A stretch of 41,686 nucleotides of DNA from NCBI GenBank assembly GCA_025359945.1, contig JANYDD010000010.1:1-41686 (forward strand), read 5' to 3'. Source of the DNA: Bdellovibrio sp. (GTDB taxonomy: Bacteria > Bdellovibrionota > Bdellovibrionia > Bdellovibrionales > Bdellovibrionaceae). Shown here in pieces: positions 34,854-41,686 of the stretch; position 1 is the first letter of the stretch, and the number at the start of each line of letters is the position of its first letter. A program made the position numbers and the translations under genes. Under the pieces are notes generated by a model that saw only the letters and a list, made by a program, of their open reading frames with translations, did no database searches and was not told where the DNA came from.

Positions 34854-36959
34854 TTACTTGTGTTCGGCAGCCCGTTTTTCTTGGTACTTTTTCGAAAGCT
34901 CTTCTTGAATAAATTTTGGAACCGCTGCGTACTTTGCAAATTCCATTGTAAATTCGCCTTTGCCTTTGGTCGCTGAACGTAAATCTGTCGAATACCCAAA
35001 CATCTCTGAAAGCGGAACTTCAGCTTCGATAACTGCGTTCCCCTCCAAGGAACTGGTGTTCACAATAACACCGCGACGTTGATTGATCTGACCAGTGGCA
35101 GGGCCCTGATATTCTTCCGGAACAGTAGTCTCAAGTTTCATGATGGGCTCTAGTACTGTAGGTTTTGCTTTTAAGTAAACTTCTCGCATCGCTGCCATGG
35201 CGGCAATTTTAAAAGCCAAGTAACTTGAATCCACATCATGGTATTGACCATCATGCAGTTCCACTTTAACGCCAACGATAGGAAAGCCGATCAGACTTCC
35301 TTTTTTGCATTGCTCTTCAAAACCTTCTTCTACGCCAGGGATAAATTCTTTGGGAATTCGACCGCCGACCACTTTGTTTTCAAACAAAAAGGTTTCTTTG
35401 GCATCCGAAGGAAGCGGCATAATTTTTCCAACCACCTTCGCAAATTGACCGGCACCACCAGATTGTTTTTTGTGGACGTAATCATATCCAGCTTCTTGAC
35501 CGATAGTTTCACGGTAAGCCACCTGAGGTTGCCCTACAGTTGTTTCACACGCGAATTCTCGCTTCATACGCTCGATATAGATTTCTAAATGAAGTTCCCC
35601 CATTCCAGAAATAATGGTCTCGGCGGATTCTTCATCACGGTGAACTCTGAATGTAGGATCTTCTTTTCTAAATTTTTGTAAAGCTTTAGAAAAGTTATTG
35701 GCACCCGATTTGTCCTTAGGAGAAATCGCCAAAGAGATCACGGCCTCAGGAACAAACATCGACTGCATCGCCACATCATAACCTTCTTGAGTAAAGGTAT
35801 CGCCGGAAGCGCAATCAATACCAAACAGCGCCACGATATCGCCGGAATAAGACACATCTAGTTCTTCCATTTTCTCAGCGTTCATTCTGGCCAATCTTGG
35901 GATTTTCACCTGTCGTTTGGTGGTCGTATTGATGATAAAATCGCCCTTCGACATTTTGCCTTGGTAAACACGCATAAAAGTCAGCTGACCAAACGGAGTT
36001 TCCTGAAGTTTAAAAGCCAAAGCGCAAAGGGGCTTACTATTATCTGGGAACAATTCAAATTTTTCTTCGTTTTTGCTTAAATCCAGAGCGGATTCTTTTT
36101 TCTCAGCCGGAGTTGGCAAGTAAGCACCAACAGCATCCAGCAACAACTGAACGCCTTTATTTTTATAAGCAGATCCGCAGAAAACCGGAACCAATTTCAG
36201 TGCGATAACGGCTTTTCGAGTGGCTGCATTGATTTCATCTATTGTGACTTGTTCACCCATCAAGAACTTATCGCCGATCACTTCATCAACGTCGGCCAGT
36301 TTTTCAATCATCATAGCGCGGTATTCTTCGGCTTGAGCTTTATATTCCCCGGGGATTGCCATTTCCACAATTTTCTCGCCACTGGTACCTTCGAAAACAA
36401 AGGCCTTCATCGTGACCAGATCAATCGCACCCTTGTGCTGGTCTTCAAGACCAATAGGAATTTGAAACATCACTGCATTTAATTTTAATTTTTCAACCAA
36501 AGCATCTTTAACCCGAAAAGGATTGGCGCCCTGGCGATCTAATTTATTAACAAAAGCTAATCGAGGAACACCGTAACGCTTCATCTGGCGGTCGACAGTG
36601 ATCGACTGCGATTGGACACCGGCAACTCCGCAAAGGACTAGGATCGCTCCGTCCAAAACTCGCAAAGAACGTTCCACTTCAATGGTAAAGTCAACGTGCC
36701 CGGGGGTATCGATCAAATTGATCGTCCAGTCTTTCCAAGCCACTTGCGTACAAGCAGATTGAATGGTGATCCCTTTTTCGCGTTCCAGATCCATAAAATC
36801 CATGGTGGCGCCGACGCCGTCTTTACCTTTAACTTCGTGGATGGCGTGAATTTTTCCGCCGTAGAAAAGAATCCGTTCTGATAAAGTTGTTTTGCCCGAA
36901 TCAATATGAGCCGAAATGCCGACATTGCGAACTAAATTGATGTCCCATTTTTTGCTCAT
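34854..36959 (-). CDS. fusA: Elongation factor G, spd/mitochondrial-EFG1-like type
   Basis: EF-G is the GTPase that moves tRNA and mRNA during translocation. G1 is [21 protein letters not shown]3 is [20 protein letters not shown] and G4 is [13 protein letters not shown]. Domains II to V follow ([12 protein letters not shown], then [17 protein letters not shown]). The stretch [20 protein letters not shown] and [20 protein letters not shown] resembles mitochondrial EFG1 and the spirochaete/planctomycete/deltaproteobacterial EFG1 class more than the E. coli form. It is not in a str operon (no rpsL, rpsG or tuf). GAGG lies seven bases before the ATG. The length of 701 is normal. Confidence 0.94.
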   Translation of the reverse strand: MSKKWDINLVRNVGISAHIDSGKTTLSERILFYGGKIHAIHEVKGKDGVGATMDFMDLEREKGITIQSACTQVAWKDWTINLIDTPGHVDFTIEVERSLRVLDGAILVLCGVAGVQSQSITVDRQMKRYGVPRLAFVNKLDRQGANPFRVKDALVEKLKLNAVMFQIPIGLEDQHKGAIDLVTMKAFVFEGTSGEKIVEMAIPGEYKAQAEEYRAMMIEKLADVDEVIGDKFLMGEQVTIDEINAATRKAVIALKLVPVFCGSAYKNKGVQLLLDAVGAYLPTPAEKKESALDLSKNEEKFELFPDNSKPLCALAFKLQETPFGQLTFMRVYQGKMSKGDFIINTTTKRQVKIPRLARMNAEKMEELDVSYSGDIVALFGIDCASGDTFTQEGYDVAMQSMFVPEAVISLAISPKDKSGANNFSKALQKFRKEDPTFRVHRDEESAETIISGMGELHLEIYIERMKREFACETTVGQPQVAYRETIGQEAGYDYVHKKQSGGAGQFAKVVGKIMPLPSDAKETFLFENKVVGGRIPKEFIPGVEEGFEEQCKKGSLIGFPIVGVKVELHDGQYHDVDSSYLAFKIAAMAAMREVYLKAKPTVLEPIMKLETTVPEEYQGPATGQINQRRGVIVNTSSLEGNAVIEAEVPLSEMFGYSTDLRSATKGKGEFTMEFAKYAAVPKFIQEELSKKYQEKRAAEHK

Positions 36960-37057
36960 AAATTTCCTCGAGTGATTGCGATTGGTTAAAGAATTTTGTT
37001 AGCATTAAAAAAAGGGAAGTGCAAAACAGGAGTCTAAGGGTGCTTGGAGCTAACGCT

Positions 37058-38530
37058 ATGAATAATCTTCGCTTCGAAATTCAGAACCAACTGCTCAAAA
37101 AATTTTTTGGCTTCGAAAAATTTCAAGGTCTGCAAGAGCAAACTCTCAGAAATTTGGCCAAGGGGCAATCGACTTTTTTGATTCAGTCGACCGGCTCTGG
37201 AAAAAGTCTGACCTATTTGTACCCCACAAAAATCGGGGCGGATTCGCCAGATTCAAGCGGGAAGACAATCGTTTTAACGCCTTTAATTGCCCTGATAGAT
37301 GATCAAGCGCGAAGTGCCTCGCAGTTTGGCCTTCGCAGTTTGGCCTTGCACTCGCAAAAGACAAGTGCTCAGAAAAAAGATGTTTTGGCCAAGATCCAGC
37401 AGGGGCAATTTGACGTTTTGTTTGTGACGCCAGAGCGTTTTCGAAACGCCGAGTTTTCGCAGGCGTTGACTTCGATTTCTGTGCAATTGCTGGTGGTGGA
37501 CGAGGCCCACTGCATTTCGCAATGGGGGCATGATTTTAGGCCCGATTATTCCAAAATTGGCGACATTCAAAAATCGCTTCAAAACCCAATGACGTTGGCG
37601 CTGACTGCAACCGCATCTCCGCGCGTGGAAAAAGAAATTCAAGATTCGTTGGGTATTAGCTCTGAAAACACGCTTAGGCTTCCGATCTACCGCGACAATC
37701 TGCATATTCAAGTGACCGAACTTTACGGAGCCGTTTCCAAAGTCGATCATTTTTTAGATTCGTCAAAACAGCAGGCCCGCGAGGTTTGCGAAATTGTTTA
37801 TTTTACTTTGATCTCAAGTCTTCGCGCATTTGCGTCCGAACTGTCGCGGCGGAAAATTCCTTTTTTAACTTATCACGGGGATTTACCTGCGGATGAGCGC
37901 CGGAAAAATCAACAGCAATTTATGGCGTCGTCGAATGCTCTGCTGCTAGCAACGCCGGCGTTTGGATTAGGCGTCGACAAAAAAAATATCCGTCGCATTG
38001 TGCATTTTGAAATTCCGGGTTCGTTAGAGGCTTATTCCCAGGAAATTGGCCGGGCGGGGCGCGACGGCCAAAAAGCGTATGTAGAGCTTTTTTTTGACGA
38101 CGAAGATTTGCTGAAGCAAATGGAATTTATTAAATGGGCACATCCCGAAATAGAGTTTTTAAAAAGTTTAGATGCGCTGGTGAAAAACAATGCCCTGGCC
38201 TTTCAGCAAGGGGGCGCACTGTTTTTAAAAGAACGTTTGCTGTTTAAAAATTCTCGCGACTATCGCGTGGAGGCCTCGCTGAATTTGTTAGAGAAACAGG
38301 GCTTCTATTCTCGCGATCCACGCACGCAAAAATTTGAGCGTCGAGATGAACCCGACTGGAATTTAATGTTAGCGGCCCTGGGCCCTGCAAGAATGAAGGC
38401 CCAGAACGAACATCTTCTAAAGCTAGTTCAGTGGGCCAAGCAATCGGAAGTTTGCAGGTGGAAATTGCTTAGCCAAGCTTTCGGAGAAACTTTAGAGGAA
38501 GACTGCGGCCACTGTGATATATGCCTATGA
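37058..38530 (+). CDS. RecQ-family DNA helicase (short form)
   Basis: This is an ATP-dependent 3'-5' DNA helicase for repair and recombination. Motif 0 region FFGFEKFQGLQEQTL, Walker A QSTGSGKSLTYL, DEAH box VVDEAHCISQWGHDFRPDY, then TATASPRVE, AFGLGVDKKNIRRIVHFEIP and QEIGRAGRDG are all present. The C-terminus ends with the RecQ zinc-binding cysteines (CRW...EDCGHCDICL), so there is no winged-helix or HRDC domain. ATG 37058 has GGAG at a good distance; GTG 37019 is possible but poorly served. The stop overlaps aat as ATGA. It is divergent from EF-G. Confidence 0.92.
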   Translation: MNNLRFEIQNQLLKKFFGFEKFQGLQEQTLRNLAKGQSTFLIQSTGSGKSLTYLYPTKIGADSPDSSGKTIVLTPLIALIDDQARSASQFGLRSLALHSQKTSAQKKDVLAKIQQGQFDVLFVTPERFRNAEFSQALTSISVQLLVVDEAHCISQWGHDFRPDYSKIGDIQKSLQNPMTLALTATASPRVEKEIQDSLGISSENTLRLPIYRDNLHIQVTELYGAVSKVDHFLDSSKQQAREVCEIVYFTLISSLRAFASELSRRKIPFLTYHGDLPADERRKNQQQFMASSNALLLATPAFGLGVDKKNIRRIVHFEIPGSLEAYSQEIGRAGRDGQKAYVELFFDDEDLLKQMEFIKWAHPEIEFLKSLDALVKNNALAFQQGGALFLKERLLFKNSRDYRVEASLNLLEKQGFYSRDPRTQKFERRDEPDWNLMLAALGPARMKAQNEHLLKLVQWAKQSEVCRWKLLSQAFGETLEEDCGHCDICL

Positions 38531-39198
38531 TTTTTCCTGACCCAAGAAATTTAGATCCCTCCGATTCGCAAGGTTTGGTGGCCCATGGCGGGGATTTAAC
38601 GCTTCCGTTTTTGCTGGAAGCCTACGCCCGTGGAATTTTTCCATGGCCCCAAGGGCCGATGGATCAGTTCCCTTTGCTATGGTTTAGCCCCGATCCCCGG
38701 GGCATTCTTGATTTCGCGCAATTGCATCTGGCGAAAAGTTTTCTGAAATGGAAAAAGTCGTGCGAATTGTCAGTGACATGCAACGCGAGGTTTACCGAAG
38801 TCATTCGCAGATGCAGATTGAAGGAACGAAAGGGTCAGTCCGGCACCTGGATCCTGCCAGAAATGGAAACCGCGTACGCCGAGCTTTTTCTTCAGGGCAA
38901 AGCCCTCAGCGTAGAAGTTTGGAAAAAGGATTTATTAGTGGCCGGCATCTACGGCGTGCTGAGCGAAAAATATTTCAGCGCTGAAAGCATGTTCACCGAC
39001 GTGCCCAATGCCTCGAAGCTAGCCTTCGTCGAGCTTGTAGAAGAACTGCGGCGCCGGGGATTCGCGTGGATGGACCTGCAAATGGTGACCTCGGTCAGCA
39101 AAGCTTTCGGCGCCAAGCTCATTCCGCGATCAGAGTTCTTGGACCGCATTATTGCCGGCCGACCGGGACGAAATATTTTGCGGAAGTTTACATTGTAG
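38527..39198 (+). CDS. aat: Leucyl/phenylalanyl-tRNA-protein transferase
   Basis: Aat moves Leu or Phe from aminoacyl-tRNA to the N-terminal Lys or Arg of proteins, marking them for ClpS/ClpAP degradation. Visible: FPDPRNLDPSDSQGLVAHGG, AYARGIFPWP, LLWFSPDPRGIL, GQSGTWILPEMETAYAEL, the SVEVWKKDLLVAGIYGVLSE core, SAESMFTDVPNASKLAFVEL, and the end MDLQMVTSVSKAFGAKLIPR. The length of 223 is normal and the gene looks complete. ATG 38527 overlaps the recQ stop; ATG 38521 is two codons earlier. Its last 47 bp are part of a 106-bp sequence repeated at 40918. Confidence 0.93.
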   Translation: MIFPDPRNLDPSDSQGLVAHGGDLTLPFLLEAYARGIFPWPQGPMDQFPLLWFSPDPRGILDFAQLHLAKSFLKWKKSCELSVTCNARFTEVIRRCRLKERKGQSGTWILPEMETAYAELFLQGKALSVEVWKKDLLVAGIYGVLSEKYFSAESMFTDVPNASKLAFVELVEELRRRGFAWMDLQMVTSVSKAFGAKLIPRSEFLDRIIAGRPGRNILRKFTL

Positions 39199-39257
39199 AA
39201 CGAAGACCTCTCCAAATTGTTTTCCGAGGAAAAAATTTTTTAGGGTTTGTCAAAATG
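39152..39257 (+). repeat. 106-bp direct repeat, copy A (3' end of aat)
   Basis: From ttgccggccgaccgggacga to gggtttgtcaaaatg this segment matches 40918-41023 at 103 of 106 positions (differences at a/t, c/t and c/a). It covers the last 47 bp of aat and 59 bp beyond its stop. Both copies end at an ATG codon, after which the sequences differ. The arrangement looks like an attachment-type duplication from an insertion. Confidence 0.92.
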
Positions 39258-39395
39258 TACATCGTCAAACCGTCGGTTGTGGCCATGTGGGTGGAAAATC
39301 CTTACTGGCAGAATTTCTGCGGGGAATTGAGGTTCCAGCACAAGCCTCCAATTGATCCGACGACGATGAATCAATGGAGAAAAAAAATTAAGGCC
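39255..39395 (+). pseudogene. IS5-family transposase remnant
   Basis: From the ATG at the end of repeat copy A, the frame reads VVAMWVENPYWQNFCGELRF, then QHKPPIDPTTMNQWRKKIKA. This matches the conserved N-terminal block of IS5-family transposases (VENPYWQYFCG..FQH..PIDP....RWRK). Beyond about 39395 the similarity is lost and no DDE catalytic part is present. It is therefore a fragment of about 45 codons. The frame itself stays open upstream through the aat 3' end and downstream to 39557, but those parts look like chance. The rest of 39199-39559 shows no recognisable gene. Confidence 0.75.
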
Positions 39396-39559
39396 ATAGC
39401 GAATGATGATTTCTTCACTGACAAATGGACCGACGTGAAGTATCAGGAAGTCTTAAAGTTGAAATTATGGGATGGCCAAAATTGGAAACATCCACTCAGA
39501 CACGCAAACAACTTTATTACGCCTATCCCGATTTTTTCCAGAAAAATTATTCGATAGAT

Positions 39560-40717
39560 CTAAGGCAAAAGGGATTCAACAAAGTGAAGCGGATCCGATT
39601 CAAAACTGGCAAAGTTTTCCTTGGTGATAAAGAGAGTTTTTGCCTTTGGAAATTTTTTGAGGAATTTATCTAGGCTTGTAGCCCGTTTTACTCTGCTTGA
39701 TTTTACCTCAATGGCAATAATTTGTCCTCGGTGTTCGACCACAAAGTCAACTTCGTAGTCCCCTTCTGCCCAATAATTCACTTTGTTCCAACTTTTCACC
39801 AAAGTTGCACCAACGACAGACTCAAAAACCCGCCCCATATATTCAGCAGGAAGGTTGTCCATCCGATGAAAGGTGTTCAGGGCTGGTGCCAAACAAATTA
39901 TTTTAGGAGAAGACTGCTTTTTTCGAATTTCATTGTTGCTGAACTTGTGAATCGGTTTGAACAAAAATGCGGATTCAAATAAATCTATGTAGTATTTGAT
40001 GATGTCGATGTTGCCACGATCTTGCAGTTGCCCTAAAATTTTATTGTAGCTCATCACTTGAGCGGGCAAGTTAGAGAGAATGTAAAATGTTTGCCGAAAG
40101 AGTCCGGGGGAGCTGACCTTGGCCTGAGTTAAAATGTCCTTGCCAATAACAGTTTCAACAATTGAGGACATCAAATAATTTTGCCATCGCAGAGGGTCGT
40201 TGATAAAAGTATAAGAACCCGGATAGCCGCCAAAAATTAGAAATTTATCCAAGACCATTTTAGACCTCAGGGATTTGGATTTGGCAAAACCCCAGTGGTA
40301 GGCGTGAATCATTTCAAATCGACCCGTCAGACTCTCCTGAATGCCAGCTTGCAGGTCCAGGGAACTTGAACCTAAAAAAACACATTTAATTTTTTGACCA
40401 TCTGAATCCCAGTTTTTCTTCACGGTCTCTGACCAGTTGGGAATTTTTTGAATTTCATCAATGATTAAAACTTTCTTTTCCAAACGAGCTTTTTGCCACT
40501 GTTCGTCGATAAATTTCGCATGGGATACGCCATCCGCGCTAACGAACAAAATACTCAAATCCTGTCGGTCATGGATCAAATTCTTGATCGTCGTCGTCTT
40601 CCCAACTTGGCGGGGCCCTAATAAAAACTGGATCAGGGGACTTTTTTCAGACAATCTTTTTTCAAGCGTTGCCAGAGGGCTATCAACCGATCTCTCTTGC
40701 TTCAATCTTTTTGCCAT
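39560..40717 (-). CDS. AAA-family ATPase with DUF4143 domain
   Basis: The N-terminal AAA_14 ATPase has Walker A LLGPRQVGKTTTIKNLI near residues 33-48 and Walker B KVLIIDEIQKIPNW, then VFLGSSSLDLQAGIQESLTG and GRFEMIHAYHWGF. The DUF4143 part contains the conserved FIFGGYPG-like segment LIFGGYPGSYTFI and ends with a nuclease-like core YWAEGDYEVDFVVEHRGQII followed by AIEVKSS, similar to restriction-endonuclease-like folds (E/D...EVK). These proteins are common orphan accessory genes with unclear function; a defence or mobile-element role is possible but unproven. It is 385 residues. It lies between the two 106-bp repeats, suggesting horizontal gain. Confidence 0.88.
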   Translation of the reverse strand: MAKRLKQERSVDSPLATLEKRLSEKSPLIQFLLGPRQVGKTTTIKNLIHDRQDLSILFVSADGVSHAKFIDEQWQKARLEKKVLIIDEIQKIPNWSETVKKNWDSDGQKIKCVFLGSSSLDLQAGIQESLTGRFEMIHAYHWGFAKSKSLRSKMVLDKFLIFGGYPGSYTFINDPLRWQNYLMSSIVETVIGKDILTQAKVSSPGLFRQTFYILSNLPAQVMSYNKILGQLQDRGNIDIIKYYIDLFESAFLFKPIHKFSNNEIRKKQSSPKIICLAPALNTFHRMDNLPAEYMGRVFESVVGATLVKSWNKVNYWAEGDYEVDFVVEHRGQIIAIEVKSSRVKRATSLDKFLKKFPKAKTLFITKENFASFESDPLHFVESLLP

Positions 40718-40729
40718 GACGAAATTTTC

Positions 40730-40765
40730 ACCTATAAAAAATTGTAGGTCAACCTATAAAAAATT
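40730..40765 (-). promoter_or_regulatory. Duplicated 14-bp motif and inverted repeat upstream of the ATPase
   Basis: ACCTATAAAAAATT occurs at 40730-40743 and again at 40752-40765, a 22-bp period (two helical turns). Between them TAGGT-CA-ACCTA forms a perfect inverted repeat at 40745-40756. The nearer copy lies only 13 bp from the ATPase ATG, and on the minus strand reads TATAGGT like a -10 element. It looks like a compact promoter and operator, perhaps autoregulatory. This is inference. Confidence 0.45.
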
Positions 40766-40917
40766 AAAGGCCAAAGATCGAGGGCGACTTCGAGTGAGGA
40801 ATGTTCGGACAGGGTGTCTGAATTTCGACTTTGATTGCGATCCGGTTCGCGCATTTGGTATCAATTCAATTTGAAAGTAGGGTGCACTTTTCTTTCAATC
40901 TCCAACTTTAAATTCAT

Positions 40918-41023
40918 TTGCCGGCCGACCGGGACGATATATTTTGCGGAAGTTTACATTGTAGAACGAAGATCTCTACAAATTGTTTTCCGAGGAAAAA
41001 ATTTTTTAGGGTTTGTCAAAATG
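40918..41023 (+). repeat. 106-bp direct repeat, copy B
   Basis: This is the second copy of the aat 3' end sequence, with 103 of 106 bases identical to 39152-39257. No aat coding sequence precedes it, so it is a detached copy of the last 15 codons plus the downstream region. It marks the right end of the inserted segment. Confidence 0.92.
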
Positions 41024-41146
41024 GAGATCAAAAAAAAACTTATGCTTGCTCAAGAAAAATTTAAATTGAAAAGATCGATACAAACTACTACACCTGGCTG
41101 AAATAAATTTTTTGGACAATGGCGTCTGAAAAAACAAAGAGACAAA

Positions 41147-41575
41147 ATGAAGAAAGCTAAAAGCTTTTTATCTTGGAAAATTTGGCGAGCCCTGAACAGA
41201 AAAATGTCAGTGATGACCAGTCTATTTGCCGTTTTGGCTTGTGCCTTTGCGATGATGGCCTCTGATCCAGCTTCAGCGCAAAATCAAGTGCCAGCAAAAA
41301 AGAATTTGATTTTCATTATCGATGATTCTGGCAGTATGGTGCCACATCAGAATCAGCTGGCTAAATCGGCGACTCCAATTTTAGTGGACGCCTTTAGATC
41401 GGGGATTTTAGCTAGTGTTACGGTGATCACCACAACTTCAAAAGCTGATGCCGGTCAGAATTTTAAAATATCGAGAGTCATCCCGCAGAATTTAAACTTA
41501 GAAGCCGATCTTAATGACGCATTGACTCCCGGATCAGGCGGGTCGACAGGGCCGACGCATTTAAAAGTCGAATGA
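41147..41575 (+). pseudogene. von Willebrand A-domain secreted protein, apparently truncated
   Basis: The 142-residue product has an N-terminal signal or anchor (MSVMTSLFAVLACAFAMMAS, cleavage near ASAQN) after a 19-residue basic leader. A vWA domain start follows: NLIFIIDDSGSMVPHQNQLA contains the metal-binding DxSGS motif. It runs about 75 residues (SVTVITTTSKADAGQNFKIS) and then stops at THLKVE, well short of a full vWA fold of 170-200 residues. No other frame continues the domain. It is probably a broken gene next to the inserted cassette, although a short functional protein cannot be ruled out. Confidence 0.6.
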
Positions 41576-41632
41576 TTACAAGCCTTTAATTTTGTGAAAC
41601 TATTTTGATTCAGCTTTGACAAGGAGGTCAAG

Positions 41633-41686
41633 ATGGTGAATCAAGCACAAATGTTAGTCGATCTTTTCGAAAAAATTGAAGACCCC
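41633..41686 (+). CDS. Start of an unidentified gene (runs off window edge)
   Basis: An ATG at 41633 preceded by AAGGAGGTC, a near-perfect ribosome binding site, opens a frame reading MVNQAQMLVDLFEKIEDP up to the window end. Eighteen residues are too few to name it. Confidence 0.5.
   Translation, partial: MVNQAQMLVDLFEKIEDP

Larger units (their letters stand above)
39258..41023. mobile_element. Putative inserted cassette at the 3' end of aat
   Basis: The segment from the end of repeat copy A to the end of copy B (1766 bp) would be removed exactly by recombination between the copies, leaving aat joined to the sequence before the vWA gene. It carries an IS5 remnant and an AAA/DUF4143 ATPase on the minus strand. 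No integrase or complete transposase lies inside, so if mobile it needs help in trans. The mechanism is inferred; the repeats are seen directly. Confidence 0.55.
40718..41146. other. Intergenic region with no recognised gene apart from repeats
   Basis: This 429-bp gap holds the ATPase upstream motifs, a stretch at 40766-40917 of unknown origin with the imperfect dyad TTGAAAG/CTTTCAA (40870-40897), repeat copy B, and 123 bp leading to the vWA gene. A short frame from the ATG at 41021 (MEIKKKLMLAQEKFKLKRSI) ends after 26 codons. It has no ribosome binding site and is not called. Confidence 0.5.

Noticed and set aside
39425-39673. Open frame of 82 codons after the IS5 remnant
   Set aside because: It partly overlaps the ATPase antisense, has no ribosome binding site and no recognisable motif.
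40795-40860. Possible decayed IS21-type end (gtgtctgaatttcgact, then gatccggttcgcg)
   Set aside because: The resemblance to IS21 terminal sequences is from memory only. There is no istA/istB and no matching second end.

Overview
The window reads as chromosome from a Bdellovibrionota-type (Bdellovibrio-like) Gram-negative bacterium. This is inferred from gene content: an EF-G of the spirochaete/planctomycete/deltaproteobacterial (spd) type, an LpxD acyltransferase (lipid A), ETF-quinone oxidoreductase, a giant kinase/ATPase/SpoIIE-phosphatase protein, and many short secreted or membrane proteins of unknown function. No 16S rRNA or other decisive marker is present, so the placement is not proven. 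Genes are tightly packed, with many 1-10 bp overlaps and three convergent gene pairs that overlap at their 3' ends.

Layout. (1) 1-2400 is an accessory edge: the start of an IS630-like transposase, a small XRE-type regulator, and a large serine recombinase whose frame runs on through a terminator and the antisense strand of an intact tRNA-Pro(UGG). (2) 2499-6792 holds small conserved hypotheticals around an unusual ribosomal protein group: a cysteine-free bS18 facing a bL28-uL24 pair. A 15-bp degenerate tandem repeat lies in the shared upstream region. A nitrilase-family amidase follows. (3) 6813-15554 is housekeeping: ETF-QO, an RlmL-like RNA methyltransferase, an LpxD homologue, IF-1, Tex and a HAD phosphatase. 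(4) 15749-23796 is a plus-strand run: TopA, a Prc-type protease, 2-oxoacid dehydrogenase E1 alpha and beta, and a methyltransferase closed by a terminator. (5) 23935-31032 is on the minus strand: cysteine synthase, a 1-Cys peroxiredoxin and the 1710-residue signalling protein. (6) 31145-39198 holds an ABC exporter, PyrE, a CNNM/CorC-type membrane protein, EF-G, RecQ and Aat. (7) 39152-41686 is an accessory insertion: a 106-bp direct repeat, including the 3' end of aat, brackets an IS5-family transposase remnant and an AAA/DUF4143 ATPase. A truncated von Willebrand A-domain gene and the start of another gene follow.

The most interesting signals are the repeat-bounded ATPase cassette at the 3' end of aat (39258-41023), the cysteine-poor ribosomal protein module with its repeat array (3858-5121), the kinase and phosphatase combined in one protein (25900-31032), and the recombinase frame fused to the tRNA-Pro locus. 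None is proven to be a new system. Translation functions are spread through the window (tRNA-Pro, bS18, bL28, uL24, IF-1, EF-G, RlmL-like, Aat), but they do not form one operon.
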